Origin: Bog-473 sp963701955
GTDB lineage: Bacteria; Actinomycetota; Acidimicrobiia; Acidimicrobiales; RAAP-2
NCBI GenBank assembly: GCA_963701955.1
Contig: OY969694.1
Coordinates: forward strand, 2,294,001-2,358,000
Direction: 5' to 3'
DNA length: 64,000 nt
In this document: positions 44,696 through 53,194 of the stretch, one piece after another
Numbering within the stretch: the stretch's first letter is position 1
Layout: each line of letters starts with the position of its first letter
Position numbers and translations under genes: made by a program
The notes under the pieces: generated by a model
Database searches by the model: none
Told to the model about the DNA's origin: nothing
What the model saw: only the letters and a program-made list of their open reading frames with translations

Positions 44696-46534
44696 GTGGA
44701 AGGAGCACCACACGACGAAGAGCGCTGGAAGAACCGTCGCGGCTTGGCGATGGCCGTCAGCGTCGGCGTGGTGGCGGTCCCGATCGCATGTTCGGTCGCC
44801 GTGCCGCTTCTCATCGAGGCACTGTTCGAAAGACCTCGAACGCTGGCCGCCCTGGTCACCTGGTGGCTGGCCATCGTGGCGGGGTCCGTCCTCGCATTCC
44901 TGGCGGTGCAGCGAGTCGTGCGTCAGGCCGTGCCGCTCAAGACGCTCCTCAAGATGGACATGCTCTTCCCGGGTCAGGCACCGAAGCGGTTGTCCGTGGC
45001 CCGGCGAGCCGCCAGCACCAGGGATCTCGAACGAAGGCTTGCTCAAGCCCGCTCCGAGGGACTGTCCGACGAACCGACGCTGGCGGCAGAACAGATCGTG
45101 GCGCTCGCCGGAAGCCTCCGGCTCCACGATCGCATGACGCGCGGCCATGCGGAGCGGGTACGTGCGATCACCGATCTGATCGCCGACGAGCTGCACCTCG
45201 ACACTGATCAGCGTGACCGCCTCCGCTGGTCGGCCCTCTTGCACGACATCGGCAAGCTTGCCGTCCACCCGGACACCTTGAACAAGTCAGGCGCGCTCTC
45301 AGACGAGGAATGGGAGGAGATCCGCCGACACCCTCTCGAGGGCGCCAGGATCACAGCACCCCTGGCTGAGTGGCTCGGGGAATGGGCCAGCACCATCGCC
45401 GAGCACCACGAGCGCTACGACGGCAGGGGTTACCCCCACGAATTGCGCGGTCAGGACATCTCGCTCGGCGGGCGCATCGTCGCCGTCGCCGACGCCTACG
45501 ACGTGATGACGAGCATTCGCGCCTACAAGCGGCCGATGGCGCCCCATGTCGCCCGCGCCGAGGTCGCCGCATGCGCCGGCGGGCAGTTCGACCCCGACAT
45601 CGTCCGGGCCTTCCTCGGTGTGCCGCTGCGTCGATTGCGCGCCATCGCGCCCCTGGCCTGGATCGCATCCATTCCCTTCGGCAATGCTCTGCCACAACTC
45701 GGCCGTCTTGCCACCCTCGGCGGCCAGACGGCCGCCGCCGGTGTGATCTCGGCCGCCGTGGTCGTGGGTGTCCATCAGGCGGGCAGCCACGCCATGGCAC
45801 CCCAGTCGACCCAGCAGGCCGCGTCGAGCGCGGTGCCTGCCGGGACTCACCCCGCGAGCACCGCCGGCACGGGCCAGGACTCGACCGGATCCGACGTCGG
45901 CGGAACCGCATACACACACACATCCGACAAGCCCGCGGCCAGGGGGCAGACCACTGCGTCAACCGGCAACAGTGGGAACGGTGGTGCCGTCGGGACATCC
46001 TCGAACGGTTCGGCGGGCAGCGGTTCATCGGGCAGCGCTTCGTCGGGCTCGGGCAGCCGTGGATCCGGGTCCCCCAGCTCGGGATCGACATCGACGAAAG
46101 GCACCAGCTCGACTTCGGCCCCGTCGTCAGCCACGACGACCACGTCATCGAAATCGTCTGGACCCGCATCGACCACGACGACGGCCGGTGCTCCCCCACC
46201 CCCGGTCTCCACGACGACAACCATCCCTCCACCACAACCTCCGACCAGTCTCGCCGCCTCGGGCGGCTGTCAGCTCGTCGTCATCGGGCCCGAGATTGTC
46301 CTGTCGTGGACGCCGAGCACCACAGGGTCGGTCACCGGGTACACGATCTTGCGCAGCACGAACGGCGCCTCCTACGCCTCAGTCGCCTCCGTTGCCTCGC
46401 GCACCACGAGTGGCTACACCGACACCTCGGTCGCCGTGAACACGTCGTACTGGTACGAGGTGCAGGCGGTGAGCGCGTCGGGCACAGCCTCGGCCGGACC
46501 TGCACACGCGTCGACCCCCACGCTCTGCCTCTGA
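44696..46534 (+). CDS. Membrane HD-GYP protein with extracellular FN3 domain
   Basis: A 612-residue protein. Two N-terminal helices (about 20-42, 52-72) lead to a cytoplasmic HD-GYP domain (about 130-310) with HD at 183-184 in ALLHDIGK, HHERYDGRGYP at 237-247, and GGRIVAVADAYDVMTS. HD-GYP domains hydrolyse cyclic di-GMP or related dinucleotides. A third helix (about 343-362) leads outward to a Ser/Thr/Gly-rich linker (365-530) and a fibronectin type III domain (532-605). The combination is uncommon. The GTG at 44696 follows GGAGG; the TTG at 44678 is less likely. Confidence 0.85.
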   Translation: MEGAPHDEERWKNRRGLAMAVSVGVVAVPIACSVAVPLLIEALFERPRTLAALVTWWLAIVAGSVLAFLAVQRVVRQAVPLKTLLKMDMLFPGQAPKRLSVARRAASTRDLERRLAQARSEGLSDEPTLAAEQIVALAGSLRLHDRMTRGHAERVRAITDLIADELHLDTDQRDRLRWSALLHDIGKLAVHPDTLNKSGALSDEEWEEIRRHPLEGARITAPLAEWLGEWASTIAEHHERYDGRGYPHELRGQDISLGGRIVAVADAYDVMTSIRAYKRPMAPHVARAEVAACAGGQFDPDIVRAFLGVPLRRLRAIAPLAWIASIPFGNALPQLGRLATLGGQTAAAGVISAAVVVGVHQAGSHAMAPQSTQQAASSAVPAGTHPASTAGTGQDSTGSDVGGTAYTHTSDKPAARGQTTASTGNSGNGGAVGTSSNGSAGSGSSGSASSGSGSRGSGSPSSGSTSTKGTSSTSAPSSATTTTSSKSSGPASTTTTAGAPPPPVSTTTTIPPPQPPTSLAASGGCQLVVIGPEIVLSWTPSTTGSVTGYTILRSTNGASYASVASVASRTTSGYTDTSVAVNTSYWYEVQAVSASGTASAGPAHASTPTLCL

Positions 46535-46800
46535 GCAGCGCGCCACGGAACTTCATGTTGCGGTGTGTTGAACGTCATCTGCATCGACCGCAATATCGAT
46601 GGCCCAGGCGTCGGAGTCGCATGTGCCACGAGCCAGCTCAGGTCCGAGACAAGTGAACGTGAAGGGTGCCGCAGTTGAGCACTCGTCCGAGCGCCCTGTG
46701 CTGACCGTGGTTGAGCGGAATCGCTGGCCGCTGCCATCGAGGAGCGCTACGCCGCGTTGGTGCTCCTAGCTGGGGCCGCGGAGGGTCACCCGAGAGGAAG

Positions 46801-47125
46801 GTGTCCCACTACGTCGTGCTCGGCGATTCCGACTGGTTTGCCGGTCTGGCCAAAGACATGGACTCGATACGAATCCCGCTCTCCGGCCCTCCGGCGTCGA
46901 TGACCAGCTTGACGTACGGAGACAGCCTCTCGGCCACGGGAGTGGGGCGCCATTCGGCTATGCGTCACCCAATGATGGCAAGGCCTACCGGGGCAACGTC
47001 TGTCTCTTGAGTGAGCTGTACGACGTGATCGCGGAACACGGGCTCCCACGGCCCCTTCGACCCGCCACGTACGAAAGGGTACGAACATGGAAGTGAGGTG
47101 GTGTACGTGGAAATTCAGCTGTGAA
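46801..47125 (+). pseudogene. Remnant of an unknown protein, frameshifted
   Basis: Two protein-like segments in different frames: SHYVVLGDSDWFAGLAKDMD with LTYGDSLSATGVGR, then FGYASPNDGKAYRGNVCLLS and ELYDVIAEHGLPRPLRPATYE, and perhaps VVYVEIQL. The change at about 46950 corresponds to a deletion of one base (or insertion of two). A GAGAGGAAG site precedes the GTG. The parent family is not recognised. The rest of 46535-47220 shows no gene. Confidence 0.45.
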
Positions 47126-47220
47126 CCGATGAGGGAGATCCTTGGTGGGCAGCAGCTCTCGCAACCGGTGCGCATCCGCGTGCATGGACAGGTTCTTCGA
47201 GAAGGCACCGAGGAGGCGTC

Positions 47221-48003
47221 TCATTCCTCTGCGATGCCGGGAAGACTCGGACCGCCGTCTACCGAAAGGGTCTGGCCGGTCACGTACGAGGAAGCATCGC
47301 TCACGAGGAACAAGATGGCGCTTGCCACCTCTTGGGGTGACCCGACCCGTCCTAACGCGGCAGCCGCCGCGATGTCCTCGGGATCGATGCCAGCCACTCG
47401 CCACGCCTCAACGGCTCGCTCAGAGCAAATTCCGCCCACCGCCACGCAGTTGGCCCGCACCCCGTATCGCCCCCATTCGCCCGCGGTCACCCGGGTGAAC
47501 ATCTGCAAAGCCGCCTTGGCCGCGGAATAGTGGGCGCCGCCTCGCACGCCGCCAACCCCGGCGCCTGACGAGACGCTCACGATCGCTCCCGAACCCTGCT
47601 CTACGAAATGACGTCCGGCTGCCCTTGTGCAGAAATAGGCGGCCCGCACGTTCAGATCGAACGCCGCGTCCCAGGCTGTGGTTGGCAGCATCGCCAGTGG
47701 ACCCATTCGGGTTCCTCCGGCGTTGTTGACAAGGATGTCGATTCGCCCCAGCTCATCGACGGTCTGAGCCACCAACTGCTCCACCTGTTCTTCGACCTTG
47801 ACATCCGTGGGTATGGCAACGCATCGCCGACCCGTCAGTCGCTCAACTTCGGTGGACGTGCGCTCGAGATCCTTCGCCGTCCGGGCGGCGATCGCCACAT
47901 CGGCGCCGTGCTCAGCCAGAACCATCGCCGTGGCCGCGCCGATCCCTGTGCCTCCGCCCGTGACTATGGCAACGCGACCAGAAAGGTCAAGCAAACTCGT
48001 CAC
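47221..48003 (-). CDS. SDR-family oxidoreductase
   Basis: A 260-residue NAD(P)-dependent short-chain dehydrogenase. The glycine motif is TGGGTGIG (about 15-22), the NNAG motif is present, the catalytic Ser is in SVSSGAG and the Tyr-x3-Lys is YSAAK. The C-terminal VTGQTLSVDGG is typical of the FabG-like group. It reduces or oxidises a hydroxyl/keto group; substrate unknown. The start is ATG at 48003. It is isolated from obvious pathway partners. Confidence 0.92.
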   Translation of the reverse strand: MTSLLDLSGRVAIVTGGGTGIGAATAMVLAEHGADVAIAARTAKDLERTSTEVERLTGRRCVAIPTDVKVEEQVEQLVAQTVDELGRIDILVNNAGGTRMGPLAMLPTTAWDAAFDLNVRAAYFCTRAAGRHFVEQGSGAIVSVSSGAGVGGVRGGAHYSAAKAALQMFTRVTAGEWGRYGVRANCVAVGGICSERAVEAWRVAGIDPEDIAAAAALGRVGSPQEVASAILFLVSDASSYVTGQTLSVDGGPSLPGIAEE

Positions 48004-48146
48004 ATTGACAGTATGGCGGGAATGTAGGCCGCTCGTATTGGCGTTATGAGGGTCTGACCGAAATGGCTCTCGGATCTTCGACGTCCGCCCTCGAGCAGTC
48101 CCCGCCGTCTTCTGCTGGCTGGCGCTTGCTCCTCAGGTCCCCAGTG

Positions 48147-48527
48147 TCAGGGGGCGACGACAGCGAGCACCTGGATCTCGACGAGGAAGCGGGGTCCAAG
48201 GAGCCCGGCGACGACAGTGGTAGTCGCCGGAGGATCCGCGGGAAATACCTCTTTGCGCACGGCCAGGAAGGCCTGCGCGTCCGAGGCACGCGAGAGGTAC
48301 GTCGTGACCGAGAGCACGTCGGTAAGCGAAGCCCCTGCTTTCGCGAGGATCACCTCGATATTGGCGAAGCACTGACGCGCCTGGGCTGCGCAGTCGTCCT
48401 CGCCGACGAGAACGCCCGATTCGTCCATCGCGACCTGCCCCGACACCGCGACGACTGACCCGCTCGCCACGACGGCGGCCGACATACCTGGTGCCGGACC
48501 GGCCATTGGGATGGTACGGCGGCTCAC
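48147..48527 (-). CDS. RidA/YjgF family protein
   Basis: A 126-residue trimeric RidA-type protein, which hydrolyses reactive enamine/imine intermediates from PLP enzymes. 'VVAVSGQVAMDESG', 'QARQCFANIEVILAKAGASLTDVL' and 'RFLVEIQVLAVV' are typical; the usual Arg near residue 105 appears as 'GPRFLVEI'. The GTG start at 48527 overlaps the aminotransferase stop (GTGA), indicating translational coupling and a direct role in clearing that enzyme's product. Confidence 0.88.
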   Translation of the reverse strand: MSRRTIPMAGPAPGMSAAVVASGSVVAVSGQVAMDESGVLVGEDDCAAQARQCFANIEVILAKAGASLTDVLSVTTYLSRASDAQAFLAVRKEVFPADPPATTTVVAGLLGPRFLVEIQVLAVVAP

Positions 48528-49666
48528 CGGATCAGCGCGGCGGTCCGTTCGAGCGCCCGCCCGAGCCGTCTCGCCCCTTCTGCCAGGTCGGGGGCGGCGA
48601 GCTCGCCGTACGCCAGGCGCACCCCGGTTCGGTCCGGTGTGCCGGCACTGAAATACGGACCGGCGAGGAAGCCCACGCCCTCGGCTCTTCCGGCGTCCGC
48701 CAACGCGTCCACATCGGCGCCGCGTGGCCGCAGCCAGAGGAAGAAGCCACCTTGCGGGACCGTCCACGTCGCCGCGCCGGAGCAGTGCTCCTCGAGCGCG
48801 GCGACCAACACGTCGCGCTTCTCTCGGTAGAATGACGTGATCGAGCGTAGGTGCTCGTCAAAGTCCGACTCGAGGAACCGGAAGACCGCCCGCTGGAGAA
48901 CCGGCGAGCCACCGAGGTCGGTGCGCGCCGCGGCCACGGCCGCAGCGAGCTCCGCGGGACCCGCGGCCCACCCGAGCCGGATCCCGGGGGCCATCGTCTT
49001 GCTGAACGACCCGAGGTGCAACGTGCGGTCTGGCGCAAGCCCAACAAGAGGTGGCGCGTCCAGGTCGTCGTAGAGGATCTCGCCGTAGGTGTCGTCCTGG
49101 ATGATGACGATGTCGCGCTCCTCGGCGAGCCGGGCGAGTCGCACGCGTCGACTGCGATCGAGCATCGTGCCCGTCGGGCTCTGGCAGGATGCGATCGTGT
49201 AGATCATGCGCACGCGTCCGACGGCCGCCGGCTCGTCGAGGATCCGCTCGAGCGCGGCGACGTCGAGGCCGCCCTGGTCGAGTGGGACCGGAATGACGGT
49301 CGCACCTCGGCGGCGGAAGATGTCGAGCGCTCCCGGATAGGTGAGTTCCTCGACGAGCACGACGTCGTCTGGCGCGAGCAGAGCCGCCGAAACGAGGCCG
49401 AGGGCCCCAGCGCAGCCGTTCGTCATGACGACGTTCTGGGCGTGGAGCGGCGTGCCGGCCCGCGACGCGAGACGCTCAGCGACGAGCGCACGCAGCGACT
49501 CGGATCCCCACGGCCCGCCGTAGGAGAGCGCTTCTGGCTCTTCGGCGATTACCGCATTGAGGAGTGGACGGAGGTCCGGCCGCACGGCGGGATCGGGGAG
49601 CCCACCGAGGAACCCGATGACGTCCGGCACTCCGTACCTCCGGCTCGTCGTTTCCCTAAGGGCCAT
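48524..49666 (-). CDS. PLP-dependent aminotransferase (class I/II)
   Basis: A 380-residue fold-type I aminotransferase of the 2-aminoadipate/MocR-catalytic-like branch. The PLP lysine is in GSFSKTMAPGIRLGW (about Lys228); other landmarks are the substrate-side 'SCQSPTGTMLD', the Asp in IIQDDTYGEI that pairs with the cofactor, and 'VPQGGFFLWL'. It transfers amino groups between amino and keto acids. The next gene, a RidA protein, overlaps its stop. The start is ATG at 49666. Confidence 0.9.
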   Translation of the reverse strand: MALRETTSRRYGVPDVIGFLGGLPDPAVRPDLRPLLNAVIAEEPEALSYGGPWGSESLRALVAERLASRAGTPLHAQNVVMTNGCAGALGLVSAALLAPDDVVLVEELTYPGALDIFRRRGATVIPVPLDQGGLDVAALERILDEPAAVGRVRMIYTIASCQSPTGTMLDRSRRVRLARLAEERDIVIIQDDTYGEILYDDLDAPPLVGLAPDRTLHLGSFSKTMAPGIRLGWAAGPAELAAAVAAARTDLGGSPVLQRAVFRFLESDFDEHLRSITSFYREKRDVLVAALEEHCSGAATWTVPQGGFFLWLRPRGADVDALADAGRAEGVGFLAGPYFSAGTPDRTGVRLAYGELAAPDLAEGARRLGRALERTAALIR

Positions 49667-49883
49667 GACTCAGAATTCTAACTTTGTCGCCTTGGCCTAT
49701 GTCTCGGGCCTGGTGGAGGCATCGCACGGCATCGTGGCCGAGGCCAAACGGTGGGTCCTCAACGAGAAGGGGATCGTAGGACGTGCAGGGCTCGACGATG
49801 AGGCCGCGCCATTTCTCGGGGCTACCGACAGGAATGAGCTGGCCGACGCGGTCACGGTGATCGAGGATCGGTTCGTTGAATGA
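49665..49883 (+). CDS. Small unknown ORF, divergent from aminotransferase
   Basis: A 72-codon frame beginning ATG at 49665, overlapping the aminotransferase start by two bases on the other strand. Composition and third-position GC look coding ('NFVALAYVSGLVEASHGIV' and 'DRNELADAVTVIEDRFVE'). No family is recognised and no ribosome binding site is obvious, so it may not be a gene. Confidence 0.4.
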   Translation: MTQNSNFVALAYVSGLVEASHGIVAEAKRWVLNEKGIVGRAGLDDEAAPFLGATDRNELADAVTVIEDRFVE

Positions 49884-50026
49884 CGACGACCTCAGATTCG
49901 GCAGCGAACCCCTTCGGCGTTCCCCGCCGTGTCCCCGCACCTCGTTCCACGTCGGCGAAGACCGAAGCGTTTGAGGCGATGTGCCCGCGTATGCAATGGG
50001 CATGTGACCCCACTACTGTGTGATCC

Positions 50027-50872
50027 GTGATCCGGGGGATCGTGGGGAGGCTGAGGCAACGTCCTCAGACGCAGCAGCCCGAGGCGACGAACACGCCGCT
50101 GCCGCTCGATCCCGACCACCGCGGACAAGTCCTCGACGATCTCCAGAGCCAGATCGTGGCGGCATGGTCTCAATCGTCCGCTGAGTTCAAAGAGAGCGTC
50201 CGGCAGATTCTCGACCGCGTTCTCGACGAGATCGACCCTGAGACCTCCCAGGTGTCCGGCGTTGGCGACCACCGGCCGATCACGTTCAGCCGGAAAGCCG
50301 TGATGGGAATCGTCACCGCCATCTCCCTGATCCTTGTGGCCGTGGCGGTGGTTCTCGCTCTGGTACTTCCCGCGTCGAACCCCGTTTCTCTCGCAGCACC
50401 TACGACCTTTCCGACGCTGCTCCCCGGCGTGAGCCAGAGATCGGTGGCCGTGGCACCCTACCTACCGGTGACGCCTCCGGCACCGACGCTGCCGATTCCT
50501 GGTCCGCAGCCCTCCGACGTCGCCACCGCGGAAGTTGAGGTCGAGACGGCGTTCACCACCGTTTACGGGCACGAGCCGGATAGTCAGAAGCTGGTCTTGC
50601 TTCAAGGCGGAGCGGATCCCGCGGTCGTCGCTTCTGGGGACGCCGCCGGGAAGGCGTACCCGCAGATCTCGGCGGGCTCGACGCCCGTGGTCCTCGGGGT
50701 CGTCTTCACTTATCCGAGCGATGCCGCCGTGCTCTACGAGATCGTCTATCGCGGACAGCCCACGGTGGGGCCGAAGATCGGTTATGCGATCCTCGACGAC
50801 GGCACCTGGAAGGTCACGCGGGCGACGTACTGCCAGGACACCGACAATGCGGGGACCGGCGTCCGCTGTTGA
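50027..50872 (+). CDS. Single-pass membrane protein with MTB12-like C-terminal domain
   Basis: A 281-residue protein. A polar cytoplasmic N-terminus (1-90) leads to one membrane helix (about 95-115, VTAISLILVAVAVVLALVL), a Thr/Pro-rich linker, and an external domain (about 175-278) with 'FTTVYGHEPDSQKLVLLQGG' and a C-terminal Cys pair (YCQ ... RC). This domain resembles the low-molecular-weight antigen MTB12/CFP2 type of actinobacteria. Function is unknown. The start is GTG at 50027. Confidence 0.7.
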   Translation: MIRGIVGRLRQRPQTQQPEATNTPLPLDPDHRGQVLDDLQSQIVAAWSQSSAEFKESVRQILDRVLDEIDPETSQVSGVGDHRPITFSRKAVMGIVTAISLILVAVAVVLALVLPASNPVSLAAPTTFPTLLPGVSQRSVAVAPYLPVTPPAPTLPIPGPQPSDVATAEVEVETAFTTVYGHEPDSQKLVLLQGGADPAVVASGDAAGKAYPQISAGSTPVVLGVVFTYPSDAAVLYEIVYRGQPTVGPKIGYAILDDGTWKVTRATYCQDTDNAGTGVRC

Positions 50873-51013
50873 GTGCGGGGCAGCGGTTCCCCAGGACCCG
50901 GCGCCTCCCTCAAGGCATTGGACCGCCCCTGTCATCGTCGACACCGACGTGCAGTCCGGTCAACATACCGATCGCGGTCGTCCGGACCACGACCGAACCA
51001 GAGCTCTTCGGAA

Positions 51014-51309
51014 CTATCGATACGCGCTCGCCTGCATTTCATACAACTGGGAATACGCTCCGCCCAGTCGTGTGAGCTCCGCGTAAGTTCCTGACTCCAC
51101 CACGTGTCCGTCCTCGAGAACGACGATGAGGTCAGCCATGCTGACCGTGGAGAAGCGGTGGGAAACCAACACAGTGATGGCACCCGCAGTGGAGCCGGCT
51201 CGGCTCGTCGCACGAGAGAACTGCTCGAAGAGCGCATGCTCGGTGACTGCATCCAGGCTGGCGGTCGGCTCATCCATGATGAAGAGCAGTGGGTCTGCGG
51301 AGAGCTATG
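51014..51309 (-). pseudogene. 3' fragment of an ABC exporter ATP-binding gene
   Basis: A C-terminal piece of an ABCB-type half-transporter. It starts at an in-frame stop just upstream of ALSADPLLFIMDEPTASLD (Walker B and D-loop) and continues through the H-loop (VSHRFSTVSMADLI) and VLEDGHVVESGTYAEL to its stop. Walker A, the signature motif and the membrane domain are missing. It ends near the 3' end of the substrate-binding gene, suggesting a recombination join. Confidence 0.7.
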
Positions 51310-51317
51310 GGGGCCAT

Positions 51318-52382
51318 CTAGACCTCCACGGATTTACCCGCTTGCCAACGTCGCAGGACCAAGAAGCGCCCATGCAGTGCGCCATGATCGAGATGGCCGA
51401 AGCCGAGCAGGGTCCCCTCGTGCCCCTGGGCGGCGGGCAATCCCTTCACCTGCTCAAGGCCGTCCCTCACTCCTTGGCGGGTCCGCTCCGGTGCTCGCGC
51501 CAGAGCCTCGGCGACCAAGCGGCCGATGTCATAGCCGACTGCGGGAATGTAGCCCGGTCCGTCTGGAATCCCGGACCGGTCGCGTGCTCGCCGCAGGGTC
51601 GAGTTGCCATCGGAGTACATGTCCACGTAAACCCACCCGTCAAGCGCGACGCCAAACGACGGGTCATGGCCCCGCATGCCCGACGTGTTCATGACCCGCA
51701 GCCCGTCCCATCCCGATGAAGCGAAGGCCCTGGCCACCGCTGGCGCTGAGAATCCCAAACCCAGGTAGACCACGCAGTCGGGGGCGGAAGCGAGCACCTC
51801 TCCCGCTTGGGAAGCGGCGTCGACGGCAACCGGATCGACGGACGCGGTCGCCGCCAGGGACACCTCTGCGCTCTCGGCCTCGGACCTGAAGAATTCGAGA
51901 TAGCGGCGCCCGATCGGGGACCTGTCGTAGACGACTCCGATCCGAGCCACGGAGTGCTCGCTCAGGTAGCGGGTCAACACCACCGGCTCGTCCTCGTGGG
52001 AACCGACCTGCACCTGGAACATGTAGGTGCCGCGGCCACGCTCCGATCCGGCCCAATTGATCGTGGGAACGCGGTGATAGTCGGCCAGAGGGGTGGCTAC
52101 CAGGGCGTTGTCCCCGACCGCCGGGCCCACGATCAGGAGCGCCCCCGCGTCCACCAGCTCCCCGTACGCTCGCTCGACTGCTGCGGCGGTACCGTAAGGA
52201 AGGCCGGGACCCCAAGAGTGAACGAATGCCACCTCGGTGTCCAGCCGCCCGGTGAGAGACAATTCCTCGACGGCGAGCGTCAGCCACCTCTGCATGTCGA
52301 ATGTTGCAGGTGGACCTCCCGACGTGTCGTTCAACACGCCCACGAGCAGTGGTGCGGCTTGCGCTCGCTGTTCACCATCCAT
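51318..52382 (-). CDS. Periplasmic-binding-type protein (Peripla_BP_6), no signal peptide
   Basis: A 354-residue type I periplasmic-binding-fold protein, as in branched-chain amino acid/urea ABC transporters (LivK-like). It has 'VGVLNDTSGGP', 'AGALLIVGPAVGDNALVATPLADYHRVP' and 'RIGVVYDRSPIGRRYLEFF' typical of Peripla_BP_6. There is no visible signal peptide or lipobox, so it may be cytoplasmic or regulatory, or the true start is upstream. No transporter genes of its kind are adjacent. The ATG at 52382 is used. Confidence 0.78.
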   Translation of the reverse strand: MDGEQRAQAAPLLVGVLNDTSGGPPATFDMQRWLTLAVEELSLTGRLDTEVAFVHSWGPGLPYGTAAAVERAYGELVDAGALLIVGPAVGDNALVATPLADYHRVPTINWAGSERGRGTYMFQVQVGSHEDEPVVLTRYLSEHSVARIGVVYDRSPIGRRYLEFFRSEAESAEVSLAATASVDPVAVDAASQAGEVLASAPDCVVYLGLGFSAPAVARAFASSGWDGLRVMNTSGMRGHDPSFGVALDGWVYVDMYSDGNSTLRRARDRSGIPDGPGYIPAVGYDIGRLVAEALARAPERTRQGVRDGLEQVKGLPAAQGHEGTLLGFGHLDHGALHGRFLVLRRWQAGKSVEV

Positions 52383-53194
52383 GCTTCGAGCGACCGTAGC
52401 TGACCCGCCGGCGATAGACGATGCCAGTATCACCGGGGGTCACGGGTTCGCCCGAAGGCATTCGCCCGGCTTTTCGATCGACACTTCCTTAGGCGGGGAG
52501 CGGGCGATCTACTCGACCCAGGGCTCGCCGATCGCGATCGGCCAAGGAGCGCCCGGCCTGGTCGCGATGTTGGTCGGACGAACGAAGCGCGAGAAGGACC
52601 GAGGGAGAAGTCAGAAGAGGAGCGCGACGGTACTTCTCACCAAGGGCAGATCCGTCGTCCTGGCGGACAGGTGTGTGGCGGCTCTCACCTTCGCCGCTTG
52701 CACCAGCACCCTCCCGGCCCGAACGGAACGATCACCGGGGTCGCGGATCCCTGGCTGCGACCACTCAGCGCGAATGGGCTCAATCAGCTTCTTGTGATGG
52801 TGAACCTGACCCAGGGATCCCGCTCGTCGGCTCTTGCGAAGTGCAGACCTGACCTGGGAAGACCGACGAGAGCGGGCGAAGGCAATCGAACCCGCGTTCT
52901 CAGCTTGGGAAGCCGATCAGGGGAAGTTCTCTGAGCAGCGGAAATCAAGAAACTGCCTGGTCAGAGGCGAACGGGCTTGAGCGTTGTTTGCGCTGTGATT
53001 CCCTCTTGGTCGTTGCGCGTTGCACGAATTGGTCCGATGGGGCCAATTGCACGCTGGCGCCCGGCCTGAGGCGACGTCCTCTGCCCTGCGAGCTGGGAAC
53101 AGACGCGGGACGAAGCCGTTGCGTTGACTCGTGGGGTATCTGTCCTCGCCACCCTGGCGAAATCCTCGGCCCGCAACGCTTCGGGGACGAATGT
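52383..53194. other. Gene-poor stretch containing a tRNA-Gly fragment
   Basis: This 812-base stretch has no convincing gene. It holds the tRNA-Gly-like fragment at 52871-52917. Frames through it include a peptide (AGEGNRTRVLSLGS) that is a known artefact of reading across tRNA-derived sequence. Confidence 0.5.
52871..52917 (-). tRNA. 3' half of a tRNA-Gly(CCC)-like sequence (partial, degenerate)
   Basis: On the minus strand, an anticodon arm (TCGGC-TTCCCAA-GCTGA, anticodon CCC, one G-T pair), a T-loop GTTCGATT and a 3' acceptor end CGCCCGCT are present. The 5' acceptor and D arm are absent, and the T-stem 3' side is mispaired. It is a tRNA-Gly fragment rather than a working gene, as expected for an att-site copy left by an integrated element. 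Confidence 0.6.

Noticed and set aside
52671..52934. Short ORF ending in AGEGNRTRVLSLGS
   Set aside because: This peptide is a known artefact of translating across tRNA-derived sequence; the DNA is a tRNA-Gly fragment.
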